Numbered from the stretch's first letter, positions 17,801 to 26,510 are shown. The stretch: DNA of 64,000 nt from an uncultured Bacteroidales bacterium (GCA_944321735.1 CALUMK010000010.1:28040-92039); one strand, 5' to 3'. Program-made: numbers and translations. The notes: a model not told the origin generated them from the letters alone.

Positions 17801-18005
17801 CATGGTAGGATACACCTTGCCCAAGAAACAGTGCGAAAAGATTTTCTTGAGCAGCCTGCGTATCTATGCCAGCATCGACAATGCGTGGACCTGGTGCGCC
17901 AAGGACTTCCGCGGGTACGACCCCGAATCCGGTTTGAGCGCAATCCAAACCTCAAACTATCCTGTGCCAATCAACTATTCGATCGGTCTTAATGTTGGAT
18001 TCTAA
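14868..18005 (+). CDS. SusC/RagA family TonB-linked outer-membrane protein
   Basis: This 1045-residue transporter barrel carries oligosaccharides or peptides into the periplasm together with the SusD-like lid encoded next. It has a signal peptide ending AFGQ, then a carboxypeptidase-regulatory domain (RTVTGKVTSADDPMG..., about 23-105). The plug contains the SusC-class blocks VRIRGTSSLSSGNDPLYVIDG and LKDASATSIYGSRASNGV near residues 165-240, and the barrel ends in SIGLNVGF. The gene is richer in T-ending codons than its neighbours, consistent with high expression. No glycoside hydrolase, sulfatase or peptidase is adjacent, so the substrate is open; a RagAB-like peptide importer is as plausible as a glycan importer. 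Confidence 0.95.
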   Translation: MKKLVLFVVSLFLMGAANMAFGQRTVTGKVTSADDPMGIPMVAVQIEGTTIGTSTDLNGVYTLNNIPATAKNLKFSAMGMKDKIVPITSGVINVVMETQAVALQEVQVSASGYGVRKKVDNVGSAVEVGEEVITRQTESNVINSLQGSVPGMQVSTASGQPGSSTTVRIRGTSSLSSGNDPLYVIDGVPIITGAMGMTSYTDGQGTDPLASLNPEDIESIQLLKDASATSIYGSRASNGVIVVTTKKGKEGKVSFGVNAKIGLSTPPNVKKRFQKVNMEDFKDFLFESRLNTAAVNERTYYRWINNPDLALSYYAETPSMNIDFLNNNGFRTAEEIAEYGPNTIYYTDWWDEVTRNGLIQDYSMTASGGTKNVNYYASVGYFNNKGIVIGSDYTRYNARLNLDVNPTDWLSFGMNLTGSYAEVNTVPTGLAYASPIWGASMMRPTDPVYATDPVTGEVNYNEWNYTTNPASQGYNPVALYTDEYRDRAFQQQYKALFSPYLRVKLYKNLYVQSKIGIDFVTLKEENVWSMVVNPQGQDLGGLTQIQDETYAYMNITNTINWMPSIKKNNFNILIGQEAQRFNNYTSFVSGQGYATPQLMAVSNATDTRGAANRADATLASYFGNIEYDYDNKYYVSASVRRDGSSRFGEDKRWGTFWSVGARYRISAERFMAATQNWLNNLSVRISYGTSGNQNVGYYQARGVYASTRYGGLAGFGPSQLANPNLEWESRNKFDVGLEFMLFNVLTVEADYYNDRTVDMIFSRPLSYATGFGAIATNLGSMRNQGVEIQVSALLMNRKNFRWTLGFNITTNDNRVLELPDHQPIQSGTIGRIEEGRPSSQLYMREWAGVDPATGRPRWYGENGEYVFNYNDAALRYVGFSDPKFYGGLQMGFEFYNFDISFQFNYNYGNYILSNDLPYLENEGHQPGQTTTYWIMENRWQRPGDDVVVPQLMNGGNNNANQLSSRLRMSGSYLRLKSIMVGYTLPKKQCEKIFLSSLRIYASIDNAWTWCAKDFRGYDPESGLSAIQTSNYPVPINYSIGLNVGF

Positions 18006-18043
18006 AAGCTTGGATTAAGAACAAATCATAAAAAGAAAAAGAG

Positions 18044-19771
18044 ATGAAAAAAATTCAAAATATAGCAATCGTAGCAGCCATGGTTCCCGTTGTGCTGTTC
18101 TCGTCCTGCTCGAACGATTTCTTTGACAGGACTCCAGAAACGGCCATGGACACGGAAGTCGTCCTCAGCGACCCCTCCTTGGTTCCGAGCACCGTCGTGG
18201 GTACAATGGCCATGATGTATTCGGCTGGCGCATGGGGACGGGATTTGACAGTAGTAGGAGATGTCATGACCGACCTTGTCAGCACCATCCGGAGCAACCA
18301 AGGTACCATGCGTGATATCGAACAATGGATTATCACCACATCGTCCACCGATGCAGCCAGCTACTGGGCCGGACCTTACCAGATTGCAGCCAGTGCTGCC
18401 CGTACCGTTGAAGCGGCCAAACGTCTGTTGGCGGATTCCGCTTCCTTGAACGAAACGGAAATCACCAACTTGAATAGTGCCATTGCAGCCTCTTTGACAA
18501 TCAAAGTTCTTTGCGAATATACTTTGGCTCAGTTCTTCTGCGTGGATTACAACCTGACGGATGTTCCAGGCAACAACCCCACGAAGGTCGGTCTCATTCT
18601 GCTCCGCGACAGGGCGTTGAATACGGACGAACCAGCCAATATGTCCTCGCTGGAAGACAGCTACACCTTCATGGAACAAGAAATTGCAGAAGCCATCGAG
18701 CGGTTTGAAGCAGTGGGCGGTACGTTTACTTTGCAGGTAAGCCAAGATACGCGTTTCTATCCTACGCTGGGTGCTGCCTATATGGTTCAGGCTCGTGTTT
18801 ACTTAGCACAGCATCAATACCAAGAGGCTTTGACCGCTGTGGAAAACGCGCTTGCCAACTTGCCAAGCGGTGCCCAGGCAGAACTGATTACAACGGAAGA
18901 AGCTCTTGTTGACGCATACGGTGAAACGCCTTCTTCGGAAGACATCTGGTTGCTGAACTACACCACCCAGGACAACCTTTCCGCCAATAGCTTGAATACC
19001 TTGTTCGGTTCTTACGGTTTCAGCCCTACCAAATATGCGGTGGATCTGTTCAACGGTACCGACATCCGGAGCGCCCTGTACGGTGGCTGGCCCGATGGAG
19101 TCCAACCCAGCGAAGAAAGCAGCAGCTGGTGCTTGAAATATCCGGCTGATAACGGCGTCTTCAATGTACCGGTTCTCCGTGTTCCTGAATTGTACTTGAT
19201 GAAAGCAGAATGCCAAGCCGCCATGAACGATGTTGCTTCTGCAAGAACAACCTTGATCGAAAATTTGATTTCCAAGAGGGATACCGTAATTGACATGGAC
19301 AATTACTCCAACTATGAGGCTTATTCCGACCTTGCTGGAACCGAATGGAAATCCGGATACGATAACAATGGGGTTGCTGAAGGCTTCTTGGCCGGACTCT
19401 TGAAGGAATACACCCGCGAACTCTTGTGCGAAGGCCAACGTTGGTCCACTCTGCGCAGAAACGGGGTATCGCTGAACCGCAACGGTTCTGCTACCAACGA
19501 ACAGTTCAGAAGCCACTTCCTGCAGTATCCTGTAAGCCGGTTCTCTTTCCCGGTTCCGTTTGTCGAATTTACGACCCAGCAATGGATCGATGGCCGTCCG
19601 ATTGACTTGAACGGCAAATTCATCCCCGGTCAGAACGCCAACTGGCAGACCAATGCCTGGGACAAGCCGAACGGTCAGGACTACAGCCCGCAAATCGAAT
19701 TGCCGCAAGACGGTTACGACTACAACAACCGGAATGATCAAGCGGGAACTCCGATGGCAACAGCCAAATAA
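18044..19771 (+). CDS. SusD/RagB family nutrient-binding lipoprotein
   Basis: The 575-residue surface lipoprotein forms the hinged lid over the SusC-like barrel. The signal peptide ends in VVLFSSC, and CSNDFFDRTPETAM follows, the usual start of mature SusD proteins. The body is helical with TPR-like repeats (AAYMVQARVYLAQHQYQEALTAVENAL near residues 245-270), and the C-terminus has ELLCEGQRWSTLRRNG and FPVPFVEF, which are SusD landmarks. It begins 38 bp after susC and is followed by a strong terminator, so the two genes form a complete operon. Confidence 0.94.
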   Translation: MKKIQNIAIVAAMVPVVLFSSCSNDFFDRTPETAMDTEVVLSDPSLVPSTVVGTMAMMYSAGAWGRDLTVVGDVMTDLVSTIRSNQGTMRDIEQWIITTSSTDAASYWAGPYQIAASAARTVEAAKRLLADSASLNETEITNLNSAIAASLTIKVLCEYTLAQFFCVDYNLTDVPGNNPTKVGLILLRDRALNTDEPANMSSLEDSYTFMEQEIAEAIERFEAVGGTFTLQVSQDTRFYPTLGAAYMVQARVYLAQHQYQEALTAVENALANLPSGAQAELITTEEALVDAYGETPSSEDIWLLNYTTQDNLSANSLNTLFGSYGFSPTKYAVDLFNGTDIRSALYGGWPDGVQPSEESSSWCLKYPADNGVFNVPVLRVPELYLMKAECQAAMNDVASARTTLIENLISKRDTVIDMDNYSNYEAYSDLAGTEWKSGYDNNGVAEGFLAGLLKEYTRELLCEGQRWSTLRRNGVSLNRNGSATNEQFRSHFLQYPVSRFSFPVPFVEFTTQQWIDGRPIDLNGKFIPGQNANWQTNAWDKPNGQDYSPQIELPQDGYDYNNRNDQAGTPMATAK

Positions 19772-19820
19772 AGGAGAATCCTCCTATCAAAGAGGGTGAC
19801 TAAAACACCTCTTTCTATAC

Positions 19821-19859
19821 GAAGCGGCCCTGTTAGAAGTTTTCTAACAGGGCCGCTTC
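19821..19859 (+). terminator. Terminator of the susC/susD-like operon
   Basis: A perfect 18-bp stem (19821-19838 with 19842-19859) closes a three-base loop. It is not followed by a strict T run, but the stem is exceptionally strong and stands 50 bp after the susD-like stop. Confidence 0.75.
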
Positions 19860-19893
19860 CGTTATAATAGGAAGTTTTTGGCCAGCCTCTTTT

Positions 19894-19928
19894 TTTGTAT
19901 ACCTCATTGAAATATTTTTGTAATTTTG
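19894..19928 (+). promoter_or_regulatory. Probable promoter region of the CapD-like gene
   Basis: TTTG at 19894-19897 is followed by two overlapping candidate -7 boxes, TATTTTTG (19913-19920) and TAATTTTG (19921-19928). Neither spacing is ideal. The region lies about 105 bp upstream of the ATG. Confidence 0.35.
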
Positions 19929-20033
19929 TAAGTTGGTATTTGCATACTGGCATCTGTTCTTGATTTTCCGGGCTCACCCCCGCACAAACAAGGCGTATGC
20001 CAGCATAAATGTTGAGAAAAGCGAGCTCCTAGA

Positions 20034-21962
20034 ATGACACTTTCTTTAGGAACAAAACTGGCCAAGAAAATCATAAGCGAACCCTATATAAACCGTTGGT
20101 TTGTGTTGGCTTTCGACCTCGTTGTGTCCACAATAGGGACATGCGCGTCGTATGCTTTGTGCCGAAGGCTGTTCCATCAGACATTCCAATCCACCTCCTT
20201 TGTAGAAATAGCTCTTTTCAGCTTGTTTTCCAGTGCTATAGGATTCCTGCTTTTCAAAACGTACAAAAACATCATCCGGCATTCGTCCATGCAATCCATT
20301 TGGCGGATTGCTGCCGCACTCATGGTCAAAGTCTTATTTGTCGGCTTGGCCTTGCTCTTGTACGGACATATCTCCAATATGGAAATAGGCGTCACTCTGC
20401 TGATCGATATCAGTTTCACTTTTTCTTGCCTGGTATTGTCGCGGGTGGTCGTAGTCATTGCCTATCAATACGCGATCAACAACTCAAATAAGACAAAACA
20501 GAATGTCTTGATTTATGGAGCCAATCCAAACGATTTGACTCTTAGCAGCGTATTAAACTTAAATACCCAATCGAACTATAAAATTGCAGGTTACCTCCGT
20601 TTTGGGAAAAGAGCGGACACTTACCCCATCGGCAATCTTCCCGTTTATGTACTCGACCGGGTAAACAGCATCAAGGCAATCATCGAAAAAGACGACATAG
20701 AAGGCATACTTTTCACTCGCCAGTCCGATATATGGAACGAACGGAATCGATTGATTGCTTACTGCCTATCCCGGAACTTGAAATTATTCACGGTTCCCCC
20801 TATCGGGAAATGGCGCCACTCGATTCCCCAAGTCCGGAAACTGGACATCTCCGATTTGCTTGGAAGGGAAGAAATACAAATCAATACCTTGCAAATAGCC
20901 GAAGACCTCCACGACAAGACCATCGTGGTAACGGGTGCGGCTGGTTCCATCGGCAGCGAACTCTGCCGCCAAATCGCATCGTTCCAAGTCCGCAGGCTGG
21001 TCTTGTTCGACAATTGCGAGACAGGCATCCATAACCTGCGCCTCGAACTGGAAGAAAAATTCCCAAAACTGGAATTGGTTCCCATGGTCGGCGATGTGCG
21101 CTTCAAAGAACGCCTCACCCACCTCTTTGAAACCTACCACCCCCAGATTGTATTCCATGCCGCGGCATACAAGCACGTTCCTTTAATGGAAAGCAATCCC
21201 AACGAAGCCTTTATGGTCAATGTGGTCGGAACCCGGAACATTGCCCACATGGCATTGAAATACCAAGCCGAAAAATTCGTCATGATTTCTACCGACAAGG
21301 CTGTGAATCCGACCAATGTCATGGGGGCTTCCAAACGTCTGGCGGAAATCTATGTACAAAGCCTGAACTACGCCATCAAAGCCGGCAGGGTCGCAGGCAA
21401 AACCCAGTACATAACCACCCGTTTCGGCAATGTATTAGGCAGCCAAGGTTCGGTCATCCCTCTCTTCGAATCGCAGATTTCCAAAGGCGGCCCGGTCACG
21501 GTTACCCATCCGGAAATCACACGCTACTTCATGACAATCCGAGAAGCCTGCCTTTTGGTCTTGGAAGCATCCAATATAGGACATGGAGGCGATATCCTGG
21601 TATTCGACATGGGCACGCCTATCAAGATAGCAGACCTTGCCAAGAAGATGATTCTCCTTTCCGGATATAATCTGGACACCATCAAAATAGAATATACCGG
21701 CCTCCGCCCAGGAGAAAAACTATACGAAGAGGTATTGAGTTCCATAGAACATACACACCCAACCTCGAACAAGAAAATCCGGATTGCAGATGCCAGGGTC
21801 TATGACTTCGAGGATTTGCTGCCCGATTACGATCAATTGGAGGCATTGGCCCGCAACTGCAAGACAGAAGATGCTGTAAAGAAAGCCAAGGAAATCGTCC
21901 CTGAGTTCATCAGCAATAATTCCGAATTTGCAAAATTGGATCGAAAAACCGTAGCTGCATAA
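20034..21962 (+). CDS. CapD/WbpM-like nucleoside-diphosphate sugar dehydratase/epimerase
   Basis: The 642-residue inner-membrane enzyme modifies UDP-sugars for capsule, O-antigen or protein glycan synthesis, probably as a UDP-GlcNAc 4,6-dehydratase. The first 140 residues contain about four membrane helices. A first Rossmann-like region starts near 160 (NVLIYGANPNDLTL), and the catalytic short-chain dehydrogenase domain begins with VVTGAAGSIGSELCRQI near 296-312. ISTDKAVNPTNVMGASKR near 419-436 carries the catalytic Lys, with Met in place of Tyr as is usual in this subfamily. The length matches full-size PglF/WbpM proteins. It stands alone after the SusCD terminator and converges with yraN (9-bp gap). 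Confidence 0.92.
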   Translation: MTLSLGTKLAKKIISEPYINRWFVLAFDLVVSTIGTCASYALCRRLFHQTFQSTSFVEIALFSLFSSAIGFLLFKTYKNIIRHSSMQSIWRIAAALMVKVLFVGLALLLYGHISNMEIGVTLLIDISFTFSCLVLSRVVVVIAYQYAINNSNKTKQNVLIYGANPNDLTLSSVLNLNTQSNYKIAGYLRFGKRADTYPIGNLPVYVLDRVNSIKAIIEKDDIEGILFTRQSDIWNERNRLIAYCLSRNLKLFTVPPIGKWRHSIPQVRKLDISDLLGREEIQINTLQIAEDLHDKTIVVTGAAGSIGSELCRQIASFQVRRLVLFDNCETGIHNLRLELEEKFPKLELVPMVGDVRFKERLTHLFETYHPQIVFHAAAYKHVPLMESNPNEAFMVNVVGTRNIAHMALKYQAEKFVMISTDKAVNPTNVMGASKRLAEIYVQSLNYAIKAGRVAGKTQYITTRFGNVLGSQGSVIPLFESQISKGGPVTVTHPEITRYFMTIREACLLVLEASNIGHGGDILVFDMGTPIKIADLAKKMILLSGYNLDTIKIEYTGLRPGEKLYEEVLSSIEHTHPTSNKKIRIADARVYDFEDLLPDYDQLEALARNCKTEDAVKKAKEIVPEFISNNSEFAKLDRKTVAA

Positions 21963-21971
21963 GCATAATAC

Positions 21972-22361
21972 CTATCCACCAAAAGGAGCAAATGCATTCT
22001 CTATATGCTCCACGACCCGATAGAAGATTTGCCGGCCTTGACGCCGGCATTCCACCCAAATGATATCAAAGCGGATATCCATGGTCAATGCATGCTGACG
22101 CACATATCGGGAAGCGGCGGAATACAAAAACATCTGCTTCCGCCAATCCACGGCACAGGGTGCGGCCAACAAAGCATTGGACGCCCTGGTCTTGACCTCT
22201 ACAAAAACCAGAATTCCCTCCTTTTCGACAATCAAATCGATTTCCCGATGCCGAGAGCGATAATTGGCTTCTAAGACCCGATACCCCAACGACTGCAAGT
22301 AAGCTGCAGCCCATCGTTCGCCGCCTTTGCCTGCGTTCCTGTATGCCAGCGAATATCCCAT
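21972..22361 (-). CDS. YraN family (UPF0102) nuclease-fold protein
   Basis: The 129-residue protein has the Holliday-junction-resolvase/restriction-like fold. The core reads GERWAAAYLQSLGYRVLEANYR, then HREIDLIVEKEG and VFVEVKTR. The Glu, Asp and ExK arrangement corresponds to the usual GEIDLI/EVKTR nuclease motif, with His-Arg in place of the common Gly before Glu. The family is universally conserved and its cellular role is still uncertain. MITE copy C begins 16 bp upstream of its start codon, so its promoter is probably altered or supplied by the element. Confidence 0.9.
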   Translation of the reverse strand: MGYSLAYRNAGKGGERWAAAYLQSLGYRVLEANYRSRHREIDLIVEKEGILVFVEVKTRASNALLAAPCAVDWRKQMFLYSAASRYVRQHALTMDIRFDIIWVECRRQGRQIFYRVVEHIENAFAPFGG

Positions 22362-22377
22362 ATATAGCCGTATTTAA

Positions 22378-22570
22378 CCCAAATCGGTCATTAGACACGC
22401 CGGGGCTGTTTTCGGTTAGGAAAATGAGGCTTTCGGGCATCTTGCCCGCTTCTGTCCGCATCCTGTTTCTCGCTACGCCTCGACGTAGCCCGCTACGCCT
22501 TCGGCTAGGCGAGAAGCATGCTGCCTGACACAAGCGGGCAATCTCCCCAAAGTCTAATGACCGATTTGGG
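22378..22570 (-). mobile_element. MITE-like element, copy C
   Basis: This 193-bp copy is inverted relative to A and B. It has the same 19-bp terminal inverted repeats and is flanked by TTTAA on both sides (22373-22377 and 22571-22575). It stands between divergent yraN and the ROK gene, in the promoter region of both. Confidence 0.9.
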
Positions 22571-22773
22571 TTTAATTCCATCATATACGAATTACTGTCC
22601 GACCCGAAACCGGAACAGAGTCCGCCCTTTATATATTAGTCGCTATTTCCTGCTTTTAACGAACTTTCTTGAAGAAAAAAAACAAAAGCCCAATGCCTAG
22701 GATATCGCATCTTCGTTTTTTTTGTAATTTCGCCGGCTTCAAAAAGCATCTTGTTTCATTAAAAAAGAGGAAA

Positions 22774-23697
22774 ATGCGCTGCGGTGTGGACATAGGAGGC
22801 ACCAACACCATGATTGGTTTGGTGGACGAAAACGGAAGGATTGCAGATTACGACTGCATCAAAACGGGCAAATACGAAATGGCTTTCGATTTGGTTGTAA
22901 CGATTGCCTATTCCATATTGAGAATGGCAAAAGTAAACCAAGTAAAAATAGAAAGCATAGGCGTAGGATGCCCCAACATCAACCCAGAAACCGGCATCAT
23001 AGAAAAAGCCGCCAATTTGAAATTCAAAAGCCCGGTATCCCTATTGGACGAGTTCAGGCGCTATTTCCCGGAAACCCCTCTCTTTTTTGAAAACGATGCC
23101 CGCGCTGCCGCCTTGGGCGAAGCCGTGTACGGATCAGCCAAGGGACTGAAAAATTTCCTGGAAATCACATTGGGCACAGGCTTAGGATGCGGTATCATGG
23201 CCGAAGGGAACCTGTTGGCAGGAAACCGAGGCATGGCCGGAGAAGTAGGGCATTCCATCATCGTTCCTGAGGGCCGGGAGTGCGGCTGCGGACGTCGAGG
23301 TTGCCTGGAGCAATACGTAGTAGCCAATGGAATATACCGCACCTACACGGAACTCTGCCAACAGTTAAACCAGCCGCCCAAAGCCGCAGACTACCGCAGC
23401 CTTGCCATTCTGGCCAAAGCCGGAGACTCTATCGCCATCGATACTTACCAGAAAACAGGGAAAATCCTCGGTCTCGCTTTGGCCAACATGGCCTGCTGCT
23501 ATGCTCCATCGCATATCTTCATCTTCGGAGGCGTAGCCCAGGCGGGAGATGTCCTGATGGAACCCACCCGGGAATCCTTCGAAAAGAACCTTCTCTTCTG
23601 CTACAAGGATCACATCAAGCTGGAATTTTCCGGATTGATGGCCAGCAGCAAAAATGCAGGAATCCTTGGCGCGGCAGCCCTCGCCGACAGAGCATAG
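22774..23697 (+). CDS. ROK family sugar kinase (glucokinase-like)
   Basis: The 307-residue cytoplasmic kinase phosphorylates a hexose, probably glucose or an N-acetylated sugar. The ATP-binding phosphate loop is CGVDIGGTNTMIGLV at residues 3-17. ENDARAAALGEAVYG near 105-119 holds the catalytic Asp, and ECGCGRRGCLEQYV near 168-181 holds the ROK zinc-binding cysteines. It lacks the N-terminal helix-turn-helix of ROK repressors, so it is an enzyme. The ATG at 22774 is preferred because it is preceded by an AAGAGG ribosome-binding site and gives the usual N-terminus. A TAATTTCG box at 22725-22732 may be its -7 element. It converges with the next gene with an 8-bp gap. Confidence 0.92.
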   Translation: MRCGVDIGGTNTMIGLVDENGRIADYDCIKTGKYEMAFDLVVTIAYSILRMAKVNQVKIESIGVGCPNINPETGIIEKAANLKFKSPVSLLDEFRRYFPETPLFFENDARAAALGEAVYGSAKGLKNFLEITLGTGLGCGIMAEGNLLAGNRGMAGEVGHSIIVPEGRECGCGRRGCLEQYVVANGIYRTYTELCQQLNQPPKAADYRSLAILAKAGDSIAIDTYQKTGKILGLALANMACCYAPSHIFIFGGVAQAGDVLMEPTRESFEKNLLFCYKDHIKLEFSGLMASSKNAGILGAAALADRA

Positions 23698-23705
23698 CCA
23701 GGCAT

Positions 23706-24629
23706 CTAATCCCGGATAGAAAAACCGGTACGGCCGATTTCGCGTCCATCCATATACACCACCACCGCATATTGCCCAGCCATGGCATGGTTATCGTCTG
23801 TCAAACGATCCCAATGCATACGGACATCTTGCGCTTGGTTGGTGTAATCGATATCTTTCCTAAGGGTGTATTGCAAAGTATCCCCATCTACAAGGAAAGA
23901 GCAACTGTCATCGGTGCTCATAGACATCACCGCTCCGTCAGGACGGGATATCCGGGCATATACGGTCTTGAGACCAGCTTCCACAATCTTATTCTCGCTC
24001 AAGGTAAAGGACAGGTTTATCCTCGTCACCCGGCGAGCCCGATCCGTAGGGACTTCTTTCCCATCGGCTCTCACCCTGACTGTCATAGCCGTCAAATCGT
24101 AGGCCTTGAACTCCGAAGCCAAGGTTATTTTCTCGTCCAATTCGGTCTTCAACTGCGTGTTTTCCTGCCGAGCCCGATTCATCTCTTCCTTGATTTGCGT
24201 ATTCTCCTCCGCCAAGACCCTGTTCGCCGTTACCAACGAATCGATACGAACCACGTAATCCTGCGTGATATTCCGAAGCAGCTCCAGCTTCCGTTTGATC
24301 TTGTTATAATCGGCCTGACGGGCTATCAACCGTTCTATCTCCTGCTTATTGGCCATAATAAGACTATCCTTGTCGGACATCTGCCCTATCAAATCCTGGT
24401 TTTCCATCCTGATATCGTTGTAGTCTTCCATCAGCTTGTCCAATTCGCCTTTCAACTGAACGCCTTGCGCAAAACTTTCGTTTCGCTCGGAAGCCACCTT
24501 CTGGTTGTGGAAAATCAAAAATGCCAACGCTATCACCAATATAACGATGACCACATACAAAATCTTGATTTTACGATCCGAACGAGGAGCCTTCCCCGTC
24601 TGAACCTGTGCATTGTTTGACGATTCCAT
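23706..24629 (-). CDS. Membrane-anchored coiled-coil protein, function unknown
   Basis: This is a 307-residue protein with a basic cytoplasmic N-terminus, one membrane helix at about residues 22-40 (ILYVVIVILVIALAFLIF), a long coiled coil (about 50-170, rich in Glu, Lys and Leu heptads), and a C-terminal beta-rich domain ending GQYAVVVYMDGREIGRTGFSIRD. The layout suggests an inner-membrane anchor holding a rod and an adhesive or sensing domain in the periplasm. Similar proteins are common as hypothetical proteins in Bacteroidetes. No enzymatic motif is visible. Confidence 0.75.
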   Translation of the reverse strand: MESSNNAQVQTGKAPRSDRKIKILYVVIVILVIALAFLIFHNQKVASERNESFAQGVQLKGELDKLMEDYNDIRMENQDLIGQMSDKDSLIMANKQEIERLIARQADYNKIKRKLELLRNITQDYVVRIDSLVTANRVLAEENTQIKEEMNRARQENTQLKTELDEKITLASEFKAYDLTAMTVRVRADGKEVPTDRARRVTRINLSFTLSENKIVEAGLKTVYARISRPDGAVMSMSTDDSCSFLVDGDTLQYTLRKDIDYTNQAQDVRMHWDRLTDDNHAMAGQYAVVVYMDGREIGRTGFSIRD

Positions 24630-24837
24630 ACTATCTCTGTTTTGGTTGTTTTTACTCTACACACCCTGATGCCGGACTTTTCCGGAAAGCAAGGAGACAA
24701 CACCCGTCCCAACAGCATCTTCCCCCTGCGAACCCAGCAAGCCCGTATTCCTACCTCTTTCAATAATAAATTCGTAAAAACTCAAGCAGTCGAACAGCTT
24801 TTAAGACTTTTTAACATTAGATAAGGCAAAGATAACG

Positions 24838-24845
24838 TATTTTTG
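24838..24845 (+). promoter_or_regulatory. Predicted -7 box of comF
   Basis: TATTTTTG ends five bases before the first in-frame ATG (24851). The transcript would therefore start at or after that codon, which favours the ATG at 24860 and a leaderless or nearly leaderless mRNA. No clear -33 box was found. Confidence 0.4.
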
Positions 24846-24850
24846 CCAAA

Positions 24851-25570
24851 ATGCAAACCATGGAGCATAAAGCAAGCCTGTGGAGGGACTGCCTCCATTT
24901 TTTCTATCCGGATTGCTGCCTATGCTGCGGACAGCGGCTAATCGGGACAGAAAAGATTCTCTGCGCCGACTGCCTGGGACGATTGACCTATACCGGATAT
25001 GAAAACCATGAAAGGAATCCTCTGAACATGCGCATGAAAACAAAAATACCAATCCGGGGAGCCAGCGCATTGCTGCATTTCAATAAAGAAGGAGTCATCC
25101 AGAAACTCTTGCATGTGCTCAAATACCAAAAGCAATCCGAGGTCGGTCTCTTCCTTGGACGGTTGGCCGGACTACGGCTCATCGGCCAAACTCCTTTTTG
25201 CGAGGCCGATTTTCTCGTACCAGTTCCCATACACCCGAAGAAACTCCGGAAACGGGGTTACAACCAAAGCATGCTCATTGCCCAAGGCATGAATGAAATC
25301 CTGCGAAAAGAGATAAGCGGCGACCTGTTAATAAAGCAGGAAAGAACCCAAAGCCAGACAAAAAAAAGCCGGGAAGCCCGCTGGGCCAATATACAAGGAA
25401 GCTTTTGCCTGAATCCGGAATTTCTCCACGAACAACGTTTCCACCAGCAGCATTTCTTGCTCATAGACGATGTGGTGACAACCGGTGCCACCTCCGCAAG
25501 CTGCTGCCAGGAACTGCTCAAGATTCCCGGAAGCCAAGTGTCCTTTTTCGCCATAGCCCATCCCGAATAA
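24851..25570 (+). CDS. comF: ComF family phosphoribosyltransferase-like protein
   Basis: The protein (239 residues, or 236 if the ATG at 24860 is used) starts with a cysteine cluster resembling a zinc finger (CCLCCGQRL and CADCLGRL, about residues 21-50). The phosphoribosyltransferase domain contains VPVPIHPKKLRKRGYNQS and the PRPP loop LLIDDVVTTGAT near 203-214. ComF proteins help move incoming DNA in naturally competent bacteria, but they are also widespread in species not known to be competent. No other competence gene is nearby. The predicted promoter is unusually close to the start codon. Confidence 0.9.
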   Translation: MQTMEHKASLWRDCLHFFYPDCCLCCGQRLIGTEKILCADCLGRLTYTGYENHERNPLNMRMKTKIPIRGASALLHFNKEGVIQKLLHVLKYQKQSEVGLFLGRLAGLRLIGQTPFCEADFLVPVPIHPKKLRKRGYNQSMLIAQGMNEILRKEISGDLLIKQERTQSQTKKSREARWANIQGSFCLNPEFLHEQRFHQQHFLLIDDVVTTGATSASCCQELLKIPGSQVSFFAIAHPE

Positions 25571-25622
25571 AACACCTGCGCTTTCCAAAATGGATTTTTA
25601 CCGCAGATTAAGCAAATTGAAC

Positions 25623-25630
25623 TATTTTTG
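25623..25630 (+). promoter_or_regulatory. Predicted -7 box of the cyclophilin gene
   Basis: TATTTTTG fits TAnnTTTG and lies 122 bp upstream of the ATG. No convincing -33 box accompanies it. Confidence 0.35.
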
Positions 25631-25752
25631 TAGGTTCTATCTTTCCGATACCAGACCGACCGCTATCGGCAGATAGGAAAAAGGAACGGATTGCCAAACC
25701 TAAGACACACGAATCGGCAACCGGAACCCGGAAACATAAAACGAATAAATAG

Positions 25753-26439
25753 ATGAACATGATTGGAAAAGGCTTGGCCTTGGTTGCCAGCCTCCTCACA
25801 CTAAATTTCGTAACACCTATGCAAGCGCAAACCACCCAAGACGCAACAGAGAAAGAGCAATTGGTCGTCATCCACACCTCCTACGGGGACATGACCGTCA
25901 AATTATACAACGAAACCCCGCAGCACCGCGATAATTTCATCAAGCTTGTCAAGGAAAAACAATATGACAGCACACTTTTCCACCGGGTTATCAAAGGATT
26001 CATGATTCAAGGGGGCGATCCCGGCTCCAAACATGCCAAACCGGGACAGATGTTGGGCGGCGGAGACCTGGGATATACCATCCCGGCCGAATTCGTACCC
26101 AATCTGATTCATAAAAAGGGCGCTTTGGCCGCAGCCCGGACCGGAGACCAGATAAACCCGCAGAAACGCTCCTCTTCCTGCCAGTTCTACATCGTGCAAG
26201 GCAAAACATGGACACCGCAGGAGCTCCAGATGATTTCCATGCAATACGGTATCCAGTTCACACCCGAGCAAATCGAAGTTTACACCTCTTTAGGCGGCAC
26301 GCCATTCTTGGATATGCAATATACCGTTTTCGGTGAAGTGGTTGAAGGATTGGATGTCATCGACAAGATTGCCAGCCAGCCGACCCAACCCGGAGACCGT
26401 CCGGTGGAAGACATCCGGATGACCATGACGCTCGAATAG
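25753..26439 (+). CDS. Exported peptidyl-prolyl cis-trans isomerase (cyclophilin type)
   Basis: The 228-residue protein speeds proline isomerisation during protein folding outside the cytoplasm. A signal peptide runs to about residue 26 (TPMQAQ). The cyclophilin core begins VIHTSYGDMTVKLYNETPQH and contains the catalytic block FHRVIKGFMIQGGDPGS near 76-92 and SSCQFYIVQGKTW near 138-150. About 35 residues after TW form an insertion seen in Bacteroidetes homologues, before the closing YTVFGEVVEGLDVIDKI strand. It stands alone with its own promoter-like region. Confidence 0.93.
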   Translation: MNMIGKGLALVASLLTLNFVTPMQAQTTQDATEKEQLVVIHTSYGDMTVKLYNETPQHRDNFIKLVKEKQYDSTLFHRVIKGFMIQGGDPGSKHAKPGQMLGGGDLGYTIPAEFVPNLIHKKGALAAARTGDQINPQKRSSSCQFYIVQGKTWTPQELQMISMQYGIQFTPEQIEVYTSLGGTPFLDMQYTVFGEVVEGLDVIDKIASQPTQPGDRPVEDIRMTMTLE

Positions 26440-26510
26440 GATTCCTCGCGGAACCGAACTGAAAAACGAAACACCAATCTGGGCCTCAAGATGCCCTAAA
26501 GAATAAAGAA

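Noticed and set aside
15357-17948. 863-codon minus-strand open frame
   Set aside because: It is antisense to the SusC-like gene and has no motifs.
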